The notes beneath the pieces are model-generated. The model saw nothing but the letters and a program-made list of their open reading frames with translations, was not told the DNA's origin and ran no database searches. Made by a program: the position numbers and the translations under genes. A stretch of DNA of 64,000 nt from JAPHSX01 sp050298555 (lineage in GTDB: Bacteria > Pseudomonadota > Gammaproteobacteria > Thiohalomonadales > Thiohalomonadaceae). The DNA lies in the NCBI GenBank assembly GCA_050298555.1, contig JBNKUL010000057.1, forward strand, positions 12,087 to 76,086, read 5' to 3'. The first letter of the stretch is position 1, and the number at the start of each line of letters is the position of its first letter. Positions 53,636 through 62,934 of the stretch are shown here, in pieces.

Positions 53636-53657
53636 GGCTGGGCATTGCTGCCCAGCC
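53636..53657. repeat. REP-like hairpin between convergent degS-like gene and hisC
   Basis: A perfect 9-bp stem GGCTGGGCA and TGCCCAGCC has a 4-base loop. On the minus strand it is headed by GTAG, like the elements near 47.2 kb. It lacks a T-run, so a REP-like element is more likely than a standard terminator; it may still protect both message ends. Confidence 0.55.
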
Positions 53658-54739
53658 TACAGTGACGCCTTTAACGCTGCCAGGAAGGCCCCGTTCTCTT
53701 CCGCCGTCCCCACGGTCACCCGCAGGCAGTCGGCCAACGGCCCCTCGCTCGCCTTCATGTTCTTAATCAACACGCCGCGCTGCTTGATGCCGTCGAAGAT
53801 GGCGTTGGCGCACCCGGCCGGTACGCGGAACAGAATGAAGTTGGCGGCGGAGGGGTAGAGAGTAAGGCCGTCGAGCTTGCCCATCTCCTCGAACAGGCGC
53901 GAACGCTCCTCGCGGATCAGGCGGGTCTGCTCGTCGAACACCTCGATGTGTTTGAGGGCGAACTCGGCGGCGGCCTGGGTCATCACGTTAATGTTGTAGG
54001 GCAGGCGCACCTTGTCGAACTCGTTGAGCCAGGCATTGGGGCCGGCCAGCAGGCCGAGGCGCAGCCCGGCGAGGCCGAGCTTGGAGACGGTGCGCATCAC
54101 CAGCAGGTTGTCGAACTCGCCGAGTCGGCTCATAAAGCTCTTGCCGGCGAAGGCGTGGTAGGCCTCGTCCACCACCACCAGGCCGTTGGCCATCTTCAGG
54201 ATCGCCTCGATCTCCCCCTCATCGAACAGGTTACCGGTGGGGTTGTTGGGATAGGCCAGATAGATCACCGCCGGTTCGTACTGCTGGATCGCCTGCTCCA
54301 TCGCCGCCATGTCGAGGGAGAAGTCCTCCTTCAGCGGCACGCCCACATACTCCAGGCCGCTGAAGCTGGCGATCATCTTGTACATCACAAAGCTCGGTTC
54401 GGGGGCCAGCACCACCCGCTTGGCACCGCCCAGGGCAAGGGCGAGGATTTGGATGATCTCGTCGGAGCCGTTGCCCAGCATCACGCCCATATCTTCCGGC
54501 ACGCCCATCGCCTTGCGCAGCTCGACGGTGAGGGCCTTTGCCGCCGGGTCCGGGTAGCGGTTGACCGGCAGCCCCCGCACCATCCCCTGCCACTCATCCA
54601 GCATCTCTGCGGGCCAGGTGTAGGGGTTCTCCATCGCATCGAGCTTAATCAGCTCGCCCGGGGCGGGCACGTGGTAGGCGGCGATGTCGCGAATGTCGGG
54701 GCGGACCCAGTGTTCCACCAGTTGTTCGATACCACTCAT
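53657..54739 (-). CDS. hisC: Histidinol-phosphate aminotransferase
   Basis: A 360-residue PLP-dependent aminotransferase of histidine synthesis. The PLP lysine lies in TVSKLGLAGLRLG, and the substrate-binding YPNNPTGNLF and NGSDEIIQ motifs are kept. The start at 54739 gives the more usual N-terminus; an ATG at 54751 four residues upstream is the alternative. It stands alone from other his genes and lies beside the type II secretion operon, 63 bases after gspN on the other side. Confidence 0.93.
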   Translation of the reverse strand: MSGIEQLVEHWVRPDIRDIAAYHVPAPGELIKLDAMENPYTWPAEMLDEWQGMVRGLPVNRYPDPAAKALTVELRKAMGVPEDMGVMLGNGSDEIIQILALALGGAKRVVLAPEPSFVMYKMIASFSGLEYVGVPLKEDFSLDMAAMEQAIQQYEPAVIYLAYPNNPTGNLFDEGEIEAILKMANGLVVVDEAYHAFAGKSFMSRLGEFDNLLVMRTVSKLGLAGLRLGLLAGPNAWLNEFDKVRLPYNINVMTQAAAEFALKHIEVFDEQTRLIREERSRLFEEMGKLDGLTLYPSAANFILFRVPAGCANAIFDGIKQRGVLIKNMKASEGPLADCLRVTVGTAEENGAFLAALKASL

Positions 54740-54802
54740 GGTCTCTCTCACTTCGATGCAGACGGGGCGGGCATTGTACCGGCTACAGGCTGGAATAAAA
54801 GG

Positions 54803-55576
54803 CTACAATTTGCCCTTAAAGTTAAGCGGGTAGTTGCCCTGCGAATCGGCACGGCCCAACAGCGCCAGGCTGCTGCGCAGCTCCTTGGGGGCCGACTCCC
54901 GCGCACTCACCTTACCTTTCAGGTTGTAGCCGCCATCTGCCTGCAGGGTAAGGGTCGCATTCAGCTGCATCGGTCCACCGCTGTCGCTAATGCGCCCCTC
55001 GATAACGCCCTCCTCTGCGGTAGTCAGGCTCAACTGCAGGTCACCAAAGGCGAGCGGCTGCGGCGCGGTGACCCCCGCCTGGTGCCAGACGATGCGTCCC
55101 TCGGCCCGCTGCAGGCGCCCCTCTGAGCTGAGCTCCAGCTGCTGCAGCTTGAGCGAAACGACACCGTCAAGCGGCAGGGGGATCATCGGCAGGAACGGCT
55201 GGATGGTCGGCAACGGCAGGCGCCCCTCCAGCTCGGAGAGGGCAAGCTCCTCACCACTGATGGGGGCCCGGGCCTCGCTCTGCAGGTAGGCGTCACCCTG
55301 TACCAGGCGAAGGTCGCCGCCCACACGCCCCAGCAGCAGTCCCCAGAGTGAGAGGCGCCAATCGACGGCACCGACGACCCGCTTACGGTACTGCAGCTGC
55401 TGTGCCGCGCCGCTCCAGACGGTGCCGTGAACCCCGGCCAGGCCGACCTCCCCGATCTCACTGGCCAGCCCCTCGGCAGCGATGCCGTAGGCCGTGGTGG
55501 CAGGCATGCGCCACACCATGAATAGCAGCCAGGCGAGGAGGCCGAGCAGCAGATAGTGCCACCACTTTTTCATCAC
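54803..55576 (-). CDS. gspN: Type II secretion protein GspN
   Basis: A 257-residue inner-membrane protein of the T2SS, with one N-terminal helix (about residues 8-24) and a beta-rich periplasmic body. The family pattern VHGTVWSGAAQQL and W-L-LWGLLLGR is present. GspN is optional in many systems and its exact job is unclear. It starts 4 bases inside the end of gspM and is the last gene of the operon. Confidence 0.88.
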   Translation of the reverse strand: MMKKWWHYLLLGLLAWLLFMVWRMPATTAYGIAAEGLASEIGEVGLAGVHGTVWSGAAQQLQYRKRVVGAVDWRLSLWGLLLGRVGGDLRLVQGDAYLQSEARAPISGEELALSELEGRLPLPTIQPFLPMIPLPLDGVVSLKLQQLELSSEGRLQRAEGRIVWHQAGVTAPQPLAFGDLQLSLTTAEEGVIEGRISDSGGPMQLNATLTLQADGGYNLKGKVSARESAPKELRSSLALLGRADSQGNYPLNFKGKL

Positions 55577-56052
55577 GCCCCCCTCTCCAGCACCACCGAG
55601 GCGTTGACCTTGCCCGCCTCATCCAGCCGCTCCAGGTTGAGGCTGCTCACGCCTACCCCGTGCTCGCTGTCGAGGCGCCCCAGCCAGCGCAACATATCGT
55701 CGAAGCCCGCCTGCTCGAAACGCAGACGCACCCCGTTGCCCTCCGGCTTGACCTGCTTGAGCGCAGCGCCGAGGCCGTTGCGCTTGGCACTGCTGTCCAC
55801 AAGGCTCAACAGCGACTTGCCGGAGGAGCGCTTGGCGCCGCCGCTACGGCGCAGCGCCTCGACCTGGGCCGCCGACTGCTCCATCCACACCAGCAGCTCG
55901 CGGTCGCTCACCACCCGCTGCTCCAGCTGCGCCATCTTCTGGGTGAAGGGGTCGATCACCAGGGCGTAGATCCCCAGCAGCAGCGCCGCCACGGCACCGA
56001 GCAACAGGGTGCGCTGCTCGCGCGCCTGCAGGTTGTTCCAGTACTGCATCAT
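55573..56052 (-). CDS. gspM: Type II secretion protein GspM
   Basis: A 159-residue bitopic inner-membrane protein that joins GspL in the assembly platform. A short cytoplasmic end (WNNLQAREQRTLLLG) leads to one helix (about residues 17-35), a coiled coil, and a small ferredoxin-like periplasmic domain. The starts and stops of gspL, gspM and gspN overlap by 4 bases each. Confidence 0.9.
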   Translation of the reverse strand: MMQYWNNLQAREQRTLLLGAVAALLLGIYALVIDPFTQKMAQLEQRVVSDRELLVWMEQSAAQVEALRRSGGAKRSSGKSLLSLVDSSAKRNGLGAALKQVKPEGNGVRLRFEQAGFDDMLRWLGRLDSEHGVGVSSLNLERLDEAGKVNASVVLERGA

Positions 56053-57257
56053 GATCCCGTCCCCCTCACCGCCAGACGCCCCTCGACCCGATTATCGCGG
56101 CTGCTGGCGTTGCGGATATCGACCTCCAGCCCCTTCTCCTGCAGGCTCGCCTTGAGCGCATCGAGTGCCGGCAGGTCGGCCAGCTCCAGTTCAAGCTCCA
56201 GCTCCCCCTGGCGGTAGCGCAGCTTCTGCAGCGCCACCCCGTTGGTGGCGCTGAGTACCGGCCCGGTCGCCGCCATCAGGTTGACGAAGGCACTGCCGCC
56301 CTCGCCCCCCTGCAGCTCGGCCAGCTTGCGCTCCATCTGCACCCTGGGATAGGCCACGTTCTTCGCCTCGGGGAAGGTGTCGCGGTAGACCTGTACCACC
56401 TGATCATAGAGACCGTCCGCCTCGCTGGAGAGGCGGCGGTAGTCGAACAGCGCCTCGCTACCCAGCAGCAACAACCACACCGCCAGCAGTGCGGCGCTGG
56501 CACGCCACGGCCGCCACAATCGGCCGAGCTGCTCCTTGCGCCCGAACTCCCCCTGCAACAGGTCGATGGCCCTGCCATCGTCCCCCTCGGCGAACAGTTT
56601 CAGCGGATTGGCCACCGCCTGGTAGTGCTGTTCCAGCTCAGCCACGCCCCCCTGCCAGGCGGGCACCTCCGCCCCCTCACCACGGGCATCAAAGATCCTC
56701 AGTGCCACCACCTCGTCGGGGGCACGCTCCAGCGCCAGCTCGATAAAGCCCTGCAGCCCCGCCGACGGCAGACTGTAGACCTCGTGGGCGGAGAGGCGCA
56801 GCAGCGCCCCCTGCGGCTCCAGCAGCAGGCTCAGCTCACCGGGGCGCCACGGCAGCAGCTGCGCCTCGTTGAGGCAAAGGTGGGGTTTGCACTCCGCCTC
56901 GGCGAACAGCGCCTGCCAGGCGACCATCTGTTCGCGCTTCACCGCCAGCAGCGGCAACGGGCCGTCACCCTGGCGTTTGCCCAGGGCGAAGTGGAACGCC
57001 TCCACATCCTCGGCCAGCTGCTCCTCCACCGCATAGGGGACGGCGCGGCGAAGCTTCTGCCCCTGTAGCGGCGGCAGCTCGGCACTCAGGCTGAGCAGCG
57101 GTGCGGCGGGCAGCAGCACACAGAGGCGCGCCCCGCTGTAGCGAAGCGCCGCCTCCCTCAGCTCGCCACGGCCCACCGTGCCGTCTGGCCCGCTGCTGTA
57201 CCACTGCACCCCGCTTGCGGGGTCGCTACCCAGCCGAATGTAGAGAGTTGTCTGCAT
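56049..57257 (-). CDS. gspL: Type II secretion protein GspL
   Basis: A 402-residue bitopic platform protein. Its cytoplasmic actin-like domain (about residues 1-240) recruits the GspE ATPase. One membrane helix (about 255-275) leads to a ferredoxin-like periplasmic domain (about 320-400). The N-terminus TLYIRLGSDPASGVQW matches the family, and the length is typical. It starts 2 bases before the gspK stop region. Confidence 0.92.
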   Translation of the reverse strand: MQTTLYIRLGSDPASGVQWYSSGPDGTVGRGELREAALRYSGARLCVLLPAAPLLSLSAELPPLQGQKLRRAVPYAVEEQLAEDVEAFHFALGKRQGDGPLPLLAVKREQMVAWQALFAEAECKPHLCLNEAQLLPWRPGELSLLLEPQGALLRLSAHEVYSLPSAGLQGFIELALERAPDEVVALRIFDARGEGAEVPAWQGGVAELEQHYQAVANPLKLFAEGDDGRAIDLLQGEFGRKEQLGRLWRPWRASAALLAVWLLLLGSEALFDYRRLSSEADGLYDQVVQVYRDTFPEAKNVAYPRVQMERKLAELQGGEGGSAFVNLMAATGPVLSATNGVALQKLRYRQGELELELELADLPALDALKASLQEKGLEVDIRNASSRDNRVEGRLAVRGTGS

Positions 57258-57259
57258 AG

Positions 57260-58210
57260 TTAATAACTTCCCTGCGCGCGCATTAAAATTCTTCCGGCGC
57301 CGCTTGTGTCACGTTTCAGCACGCTGTAGCGCTGCTGATAGAGTGTTCCGAATTGTACCTGCGAAATAATCAAAAAGTGTTCGCTCTGTACCGTTAACCT
57401 GTCCAGCTTAATGACGTTCCCTGTCGTGCCCAAGGCAGGATTCGTTACAAAGTCATTCACCGCGTTGTATGGCCGGTCCTGCTCCAGCGCCTCCGCATCG
57501 GCTGCACTAATGCCGTTCGCCAGGCTCATCACCACCGCCACGCTGGCGGTGTTGACATTAATCTTGCTACCGCTGGGCAGGGCCGTCACATGCTCCCGCA
57601 ATAAGCCGTAGAGCTCCGCGTCCACCCCCTTCAGCAGCAGCAGCTCCGAGGGGCTGGCCATCGGGGCGTTGGCGCTGCGATAGGGACGCTCCAGGTTCAT
57701 GTAGTAGGCGTCCTCGGCACCGCCGGGGAAGCGCATCTCCTGATCCGAATCGATCCAATCGACCACCACGTCGGCCAGCTCCGGACCCAGCTTCGCCGCC
57801 ACATCGGGGTGTAGCGTCTGCAGGGCGGCGAGCAGGCGCTTGAACTGCTCCACGGCATCCTGGTTGACCTTCCCCCCCGGCGCCAGGGCGTTGAGGTTAA
57901 AGCGTCCCGAAAGGTCGAGGATCTGCCCGCTAATGCTCCCCCCCTCCACCGGGATGGGCGGCAGGATGGTGGCCCAATCCTCCTCCAGGTTGTCGACGCT
58001 GTTGTCCTCGCGGTCGCGGCGCAACACCTGTGCCGCCCAGCTATCGACCCCATCGGCATAGAGCCCCGCCTGGTCGGCCTGCAGCAGGTTGCCGGTACGG
58101 CGTATGTCGAACTGCTGGCGCGACACCATGGCCACGGCGATGCCGGTGGCCAGGGCCACCACCAGCATCGCCTTGATCAGCGCCACACCGCGTTGCGTCC
58201 CGGTGCCCAT
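57260..58210 (-). CDS. gspK: Minor pseudopilin GspK
   Basis: A 316-residue minor pseudopilin that caps the T2SS pseudopilus tip with GspI and GspJ. The N-terminus TQRGVALIKAMLVVAL has the prepilin cleavage site after glycine but lacks the glutamate at position 5 of the mature protein, as is normal for GspK. The large helical domain follows. It abuts gspJ with no gap. Confidence 0.94.
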   Translation of the reverse strand: MGTGTQRGVALIKAMLVVALATGIAVAMVSRQQFDIRRTGNLLQADQAGLYADGVDSWAAQVLRRDREDNSVDNLEEDWATILPPIPVEGGSISGQILDLSGRFNLNALAPGGKVNQDAVEQFKRLLAALQTLHPDVAAKLGPELADVVVDWIDSDQEMRFPGGAEDAYYMNLERPYRSANAPMASPSELLLLKGVDAELYGLLREHVTALPSGSKINVNTASVAVVMSLANGISAADAEALEQDRPYNAVNDFVTNPALGTTGNVIKLDRLTVQSEHFLIISQVQFGTLYQQRYSVLKRDTSGAGRILMRAQGSY

Positions 58211-58816
58211 TCAGCTACCCGCCACGGTGGGGAAGACACGGCGAAAGCTCCCCCCCTGTTCCAGTTCGATGGTCACCTCGACCACCAGCGGCATCGTCGA
58301 CGACTGGGCCCCCGCCGCCGGCCACTGCCCCTGCCACTCTTTGCCCTGGTCAAGGAAGCGCATTTCAAAGCTACGCACCCGCGGCAGCAGCTCCTGTTTA
58401 TAGGGCTCACTCCCCTGCACCCGGTCCAGGCTCTGCCAGCTGTAGCGCACCAGCTTCTCATCCTCCAGGCCGTAGGCGACGCGCTGCAGGGTGCTACGCG
58501 GCTGCGCCAGGGGGTTCTGCCAGCCGTCCCGGGTGAACTCGAGCAGGTACTCCCCCATATCCGAGGAGCGCATCGGTTCGACCACACTGCCGAACTCGTC
58601 GCGCACCGGACGCAGCACATGCTGGCCGATGTCCCGCTGCAGCAACACCATCGTCCGCTGCAGCCGTTTGAGCTGTTCGGCCTTGGCCTCCGTCCCCGCC
58701 TTGAGCTTCAGCACCGCCACCTGCCCGCCGTAGACCATCGCCGAGACCAGGGCGAAGACGGTAAGCGCCACCAGCATCTCCAGCAGGGTAAAGCCCTTCT
58801 CCTGCCGGACCATCAT
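58211..58816 (-). CDS. gspJ: Minor pseudopilin GspJ
   Basis: A 201-residue minor pseudopilin of the T2SS tip complex. The prepilin signal QEKGFTLLEMLVALTVFAL is split by PilD after glycine, and the glutamate at position 5 is present. The start overlaps the gspI stop by 4 bases. Confidence 0.94.
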   Translation of the reverse strand: MMVRQEKGFTLLEMLVALTVFALVSAMVYGGQVAVLKLKAGTEAKAEQLKRLQRTMVLLQRDIGQHVLRPVRDEFGSVVEPMRSSDMGEYLLEFTRDGWQNPLAQPRSTLQRVAYGLEDEKLVRYSWQSLDRVQGSEPYKQELLPRVRSFEMRFLDQGKEWQGQWPAAGAQSSTMPLVVEVTIELEQGGSFRRVFPTVAGS

Positions 58817-59178
58817 GGGCGCTCCACGAAGGCGACCAGCGTCACCAGCGGCTGGGCATCGCGCTTCTCGTCTGCCGCCACCTTCACGTCGAGGCGGCGT
58901 ACGTCCTTATCGAAGGTCTCGACAAACTGGGCACTCCAGTACCAGGTGTGGTTACCCATCTCCTCCTCGCCACGCTTGATCCCCTTGTCGTTCCAGTCGC
59001 CGGTTAGGCGCTGCTCCGCCACCACGTTCATCCCCACCCAGTGGGCCAGGCTCTTGTCGCGCAGGTAGGCGGCGTTGGCGGTGTTGTCGGAGACGCCCTT
59101 GATCAACGCCGCCAGGGCGGTGGCCAGCACCGCCAGCGCCACCATCACCTCCAGCAGGGTAAAACCGCGTTGGCGCAT
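58813..59178 (-). CDS. gspI: Minor pseudopilin GspI
   Basis: A 121-residue minor pseudopilin that starts the tip complex. The N-terminus is MRQRGFTLLEVMVALAVLA, with a short leader and a glutamate at position 5. The size is normal for the family. It directly follows gspH with no gap. Confidence 0.94.
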   Translation of the reverse strand: MRQRGFTLLEVMVALAVLATALAALIKGVSDNTANAAYLRDKSLAHWVGMNVVAEQRLTGDWNDKGIKRGEEEMGNHTWYWSAQFVETFDKDVRRLDVKVAADEKRDAQPLVTLVAFVERP

Positions 59179-59715
59179 CTATAGCTGCGCCTCCAGCCGC
59201 CGCTGTAGTGGCGCCCCCATGGGCGGCACGTTCAGCTCATAGCCCGACTCGTCATCCAGGTAGCGCAGCGACAATTCGAAGGGGGTGCGCTCGCCGCTGG
59301 GCAGGAACAGCACCTGCGGTTTGGGGCTGTTCTCCCCCTCCCACTCCCTGGCGCCCGGGGCCGGCCTGAGTTCGACGCCGTACCCCTCCACCACCAGTCG
59401 CAGCTCGACGGCACTGTCGATAGTGCGTCGTTTCAACAAGCCGTCTTTCTCCTCCGGCAACCACTCACCGGCATCAAAGTGGAGGAACTCGTAGCCCTGC
59501 TCGGAGAAGAGCAGGCCGATAATGGCGGAGCGCAGCACCGCCTCCTCGCCCACCAGCTCCACCAGCGAGGCGATGCGTTGCGCCTCGCGCTGAATGCGCT
59601 CGGCGCGGCCGCCATCACCCACCGAGCGCACCACGAAGGTGAGGATGATGCCGATCAGCACCACCACCACCATCAGCTCAAGCAGGGTGAAGCCGCGCTG
59701 GGCGCGTGGTGTCAT
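59179..59715 (-). CDS. gspH: Minor pseudopilin GspH
   Basis: A 178-residue minor pseudopilin. The prepilin site is RGFTLLELMVVVVLIGIIL after the start MTPRAQ. I use the ATG at 59715, which gives the normal short basic leader; the longer frame to 59784 covers the gspG end. It lies 7 bases after gspG. Confidence 0.93.
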   Translation of the reverse strand: MTPRAQRGFTLLELMVVVVLIGIILTFVVRSVGDGGRAERIQREAQRIASLVELVGEEAVLRSAIIGLLFSEQGYEFLHFDAGEWLPEEKDGLLKRRTIDSAVELRLVVEGYGVELRPAPGAREWEGENSPKPQVLFLPSGERTPFELSLRYLDDESGYELNVPPMGAPLQRRLEAQL

Positions 59716-59722
59716 TAGCGCC

Positions 59723-60169
59723 TCAATCCATCCAGTTGCCGATATCGGCATTAACGCCCTCACCTGAGGGGTGGCCGTCGGCACCGTAGCTGAAGATATC
59801 GATCTCGGCGTTCACGCCGGGATTGAGGTACTGGTAGTCGTTACCCCAGGGGTCCTTGGGCAGGCGGTCTAGGTAGCCGCCCTGCTTCCAGTTCTTCGCC
59901 TCGGGCGAACCGCCGGGCTGGGAGACCAGCGCCTCCAGCCCCTGGTCGGTGCTGGGGTAGTTGAAGTTATCGAGCTTGTAGAGGTCCAGTGCCCCCTTGA
60001 TCGCCTGCACGTCGTTCTTCGCCTTGACGATGCGCGCCTTGTCCGGGTTGTCCATGATCTTCGGTACCACCACGGCGGCGAGGATGCCGAGGATCACGAC
60101 CACGACCATGATCTCGATAAGGGTGAAGCCGCCCTGAACGCGGCGCTGTTTACGCTGTTGCATTGTCAT
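59723..60169 (-). CDS. gspG: Major pseudopilin GspG
   Basis: A 148-residue major subunit of the T2SS pseudopilus. The N-terminus has GGFTLIEIMVVVVILGILA. Typical features are YKLDNFNYPSTDQGLEALV and the C-terminal calcium-site region (DIFSYGADGHPSGEG, then DIGNW). The start is the ATG at 60169 or the in-frame ATG at 60163; both fit. Confidence 0.97.
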   Translation of the reverse strand: MTMQQRKQRRVQGGFTLIEIMVVVVILGILAAVVVPKIMDNPDKARIVKAKNDVQAIKGALDLYKLDNFNYPSTDQGLEALVSQPGGSPEAKNWKQGGYLDRLPKDPWGNDYQYLNPGVNAEIDIFSYGADGHPSGEGVNADIGNWMD

Positions 60170-60178
60170 ACCTGTCTA

Positions 60179-61393
60179 TTATCCAACTAATTGGTTTAGG
60201 TCGAAGATGGGCAGCAGGATCGCCAGCACAATCACCAGCACGATGCCCCCCATCACCAGAATCAGTATCGGCTCGAACATCCCCATCACCATGGCGATCA
60301 CCGTCTCCAGCTCTTTCTCCTGGTTGTCGGCGGCACGTTCCAGCATCTCCTCCAGCTTGCCGCTGGACTCGCCGCTGGCGATCAGGTGTAGCGTCATCGG
60401 CGGGAAGTAGCGGCTCTGCTCCAGCGAGTGGGCGATGCCGCTGCCCTCGCGCACCCGCAGCGAGGCGTCGTTGACCGCGCCGCGCATCGGCAGGTTGCCC
60501 ATCACCTCGGCCGAGAGGCGCATCGCCTCCAGCACCGGCACGCCGCTGGCGGTAAGGATGCTGAAGGTGCGGGCGAAGCGGGCGGTGTTGAGGCCGCGCC
60601 CCAGGCGCCCGATCAGCGGCAGGCGCAGGATGAATCGATGCCAGCGAAACTGCATCGCCTCGCGGCGCAACAGCAGGGCGAAGCCGGTGCCCAGCAAGGC
60701 CAGTAACAGCAGTAACCAGAGCCCGTTGGCGCGCAGGAAGTCGCTCAGGGCGATGAGGGAGACGGTCAGCCAGGGCAGCTCCTGACCGATGTTGTCGAAC
60801 ACCTGTACCACCTGCGGCACCACGTAGGTGAGCAGGCCGCCGGTAACCAGCAGCGCCACCACCGTGAGGATCACCGGGTAGAACAGGGCGAGCATGATCT
60901 TCTGGCGCATCTGCTGACGCTTTTCGGTGTAGTCGGCGAGGCGCTCCAGCACCACCTCGAGGTGGCCCGACTGCTCGCCGGCGGAGACAGTGGTGCGGTA
61001 GAGCTCGGGGAAGACGTGGGGAAAATCGCCCAGGCCGTCGGCCAGGGTGTGGCCCTCCATCACCCTGGAGCGCACCGCCAGCATCATACTCTGCAGGCGC
61101 GGCTGCTCGCTCTGGCGGGCGACGGTCTGCAGCGCCTCCTCCAGCGGCAGCGCGGCGCGCACCAGGGTGGCGAGCTGGCGGGTGATCAGTGCCAAATCAG
61201 TGGCACTAATGCCACGCTGTAACGAGAAACCGCGGCGCTCGCGGGTCTCGCGCTGCGCCACCTCCTCCACCGCGAGCGGGCTCAGCCCCTGGTCGCGCAG
61301 CTGAGCACGGATCTGGCGGGCGTTGTCGCCCTCCAGCACGCCACGTTTCTCCTTGCCGCGCCCGTCCAGCGCGCTGTATTCAAACGCACCCAT
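60179..61393 (-). CDS. gspF: Type II secretion inner-membrane protein GspF
   Basis: A 404-residue platform protein, the T2SS relative of PilC. Two T2SF repeats are seen, the first from about residue 68 (LALITRQLATLVRAALPLEE) and the second from about 270 (ARFARTFSILTASGVPVLEA). Membrane helices are near 170-195, 220-240 and 375-400. The start MGAFEYSALDGRGKEKRG is typical. Confidence 0.96.
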   Translation of the reverse strand: MGAFEYSALDGRGKEKRGVLEGDNARQIRAQLRDQGLSPLAVEEVAQRETRERRGFSLQRGISATDLALITRQLATLVRAALPLEEALQTVARQSEQPRLQSMMLAVRSRVMEGHTLADGLGDFPHVFPELYRTTVSAGEQSGHLEVVLERLADYTEKRQQMRQKIMLALFYPVILTVVALLVTGGLLTYVVPQVVQVFDNIGQELPWLTVSLIALSDFLRANGLWLLLLLALLGTGFALLLRREAMQFRWHRFILRLPLIGRLGRGLNTARFARTFSILTASGVPVLEAMRLSAEVMGNLPMRGAVNDASLRVREGSGIAHSLEQSRYFPPMTLHLIASGESSGKLEEMLERAADNQEKELETVIAMVMGMFEPILILVMGGIVLVIVLAILLPIFDLNQLVG

Positions 61394-61404
61394 TATTCAG
61401 GGCC

Positions 61405-62934
61405 TTAGTCCATGCTACTCACACGCAACACCTCTTCCAGCGAGGTCTCGCCGGAGAGGACGCGACGGAAGCCGTCGGTGCGGATACCGGTGGAGTGGCG
61501 GCGCGCCTCCTGCTCCAGCTCGTATTCGCCGCTGCCGTCGTGGATCATGGCGCGCAGGGTGTCGTTAATGGTGACCAGCTCGTAGATACCGGTACGGCCG
61601 CGGTAGCCCATGTTGTTGCAGTGGGGACAACCGCTCCCGGGACGGTAGAGGGTCGGCGGCCTGGCCGCCTCGACGCCCAGCAGTTCGCACTCCTGCTCGT
61701 TGGCGCTGTAGGACTCCCTGCACTCGGGGCAGAGCAGGCGCACCAGGCGCTGCGCCAGCACGCCGATAAGGCTGGAGGAGAGCAGGAAGGGCTCCACCCC
61801 CATGTCGCGCAGGCGGGTCACCGCGCCGACCGCGGTGTTGGTGTGCAGGGTGGAGAGCACCAGGTGACCGGTGAGGGAGGCCTGCACCGCGATCTCCACC
61901 GTCTCCAGGTCGCGGATCTCGCCCACCATCACCACGTCCGGGTCCTGGCGCAGGATGGCGCGCAGGCCGCGGGCGAAGCTCATGTCGACCTTGCTGTTGA
62001 CCTGGGTCTGGCCGATGCCGTCGAGGTAGTACTCGATGGGGTCCTCGACGGTAAGGATATTGCGTTTGGTCTCGTTGAGACGGCTCAGCGCGGCGTAGAG
62101 GGTGGTGGTCTTACCCGAGCCGGTGGGGCCGGTGACCAGGATGATGCCGTGGGGCTGGTGGATCAGGTGCTCCATCACCTCCTTGTCACGTGCCGCCATC
62201 CCCAGATGCTCCAGGTCGAGACGGCCCGCCTGCTTGTCGAGCAGGCGCAACACCACCCGTTCGCCGTGGCCCGCCGGCAGGGTGGAGACGCGCACGTCGA
62301 CCGCGCGCCCCGCCACCTTGAGGGAGATACGCCCATCCTGCGGCAGGCGCTTTTCGGCGATATCGAGCTTGGCCATGACCTTGATGCGCGACACCAGCAG
62401 CGGTGCCAGGGTGCGTTGCGGGCGCAGCACCTCGCGCAATACGCCGTCGACACGAAAACGTACCACCATGCTCTGCTCGAACGACTCGATATGAATATCG
62501 GAGGCGTCCTCGCGCACCGCCTCGGTAAGCAGGGCGTTGATCAGGCGGATGATGGGGGCGTCGTCCTCGCTCTCCATCAGGTCCTCCGGCTCGGCCAGCT
62601 GCTGCGCCACGTCGTTGAGGTCCATGTCCTCGCCCAGCTCGTCCATCGCCTGCATCGAGCCGCTGCCGCCCTGCTCGTAGCTCTGCTGCAGCAGGGTGTC
62701 GAACTCATCCCCCCCCACCTGCTGCAGGGTGAAGTCGCGCTGCAACAGCCGACGCACCTCGGCGATGGCCGGCAGGGCGGCGCCCCTGCGGCAGATGAGG
62801 CGCGGTGCCGCGGCCGGGTCATCGCCCCACTGCAACAGCACACCGTGGCGGCGCACGAAGGCGAAGGGCAGGCGTAGCGGCTCCCCCACTACGCCCTCAG
62901 TCGTCAGCTCCGTCTGCTCAGGGCTGGAGGACAT
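61405..62934 (-). CDS. gspE: Type II secretion ATPase GspE
   Basis: A 509-residue secretion ATPase. Walker A is GPTGSGKT, and DPDVVMVGEIRD marks the Walker B region. A zinc-binding CPEC and CPHC pair is kept in the C-terminal part. The N-terminal domain binds GspL. The ATG at 62934 lies inside the end of gspD (17-base overlap), and the product then begins MSSSPEQTE; the longer frame runs antiparallel codons of gspD. It is a paralogue of PilB at 8.6 kb. Confidence 0.96.
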   Translation of the reverse strand: MSSSPEQTELTTEGVVGEPLRLPFAFVRRHGVLLQWGDDPAAAPRLICRRGAALPAIAEVRRLLQRDFTLQQVGGDEFDTLLQQSYEQGGSGSMQAMDELGEDMDLNDVAQQLAEPEDLMESEDDAPIIRLINALLTEAVREDASDIHIESFEQSMVVRFRVDGVLREVLRPQRTLAPLLVSRIKVMAKLDIAEKRLPQDGRISLKVAGRAVDVRVSTLPAGHGERVVLRLLDKQAGRLDLEHLGMAARDKEVMEHLIHQPHGIILVTGPTGSGKTTTLYAALSRLNETKRNILTVEDPIEYYLDGIGQTQVNSKVDMSFARGLRAILRQDPDVVMVGEIRDLETVEIAVQASLTGHLVLSTLHTNTAVGAVTRLRDMGVEPFLLSSSLIGVLAQRLVRLLCPECRESYSANEQECELLGVEAARPPTLYRPGSGCPHCNNMGYRGRTGIYELVTINDTLRAMIHDGSGEYELEQEARRHSTGIRTDGFRRVLSGETSLEEVLRVSSMD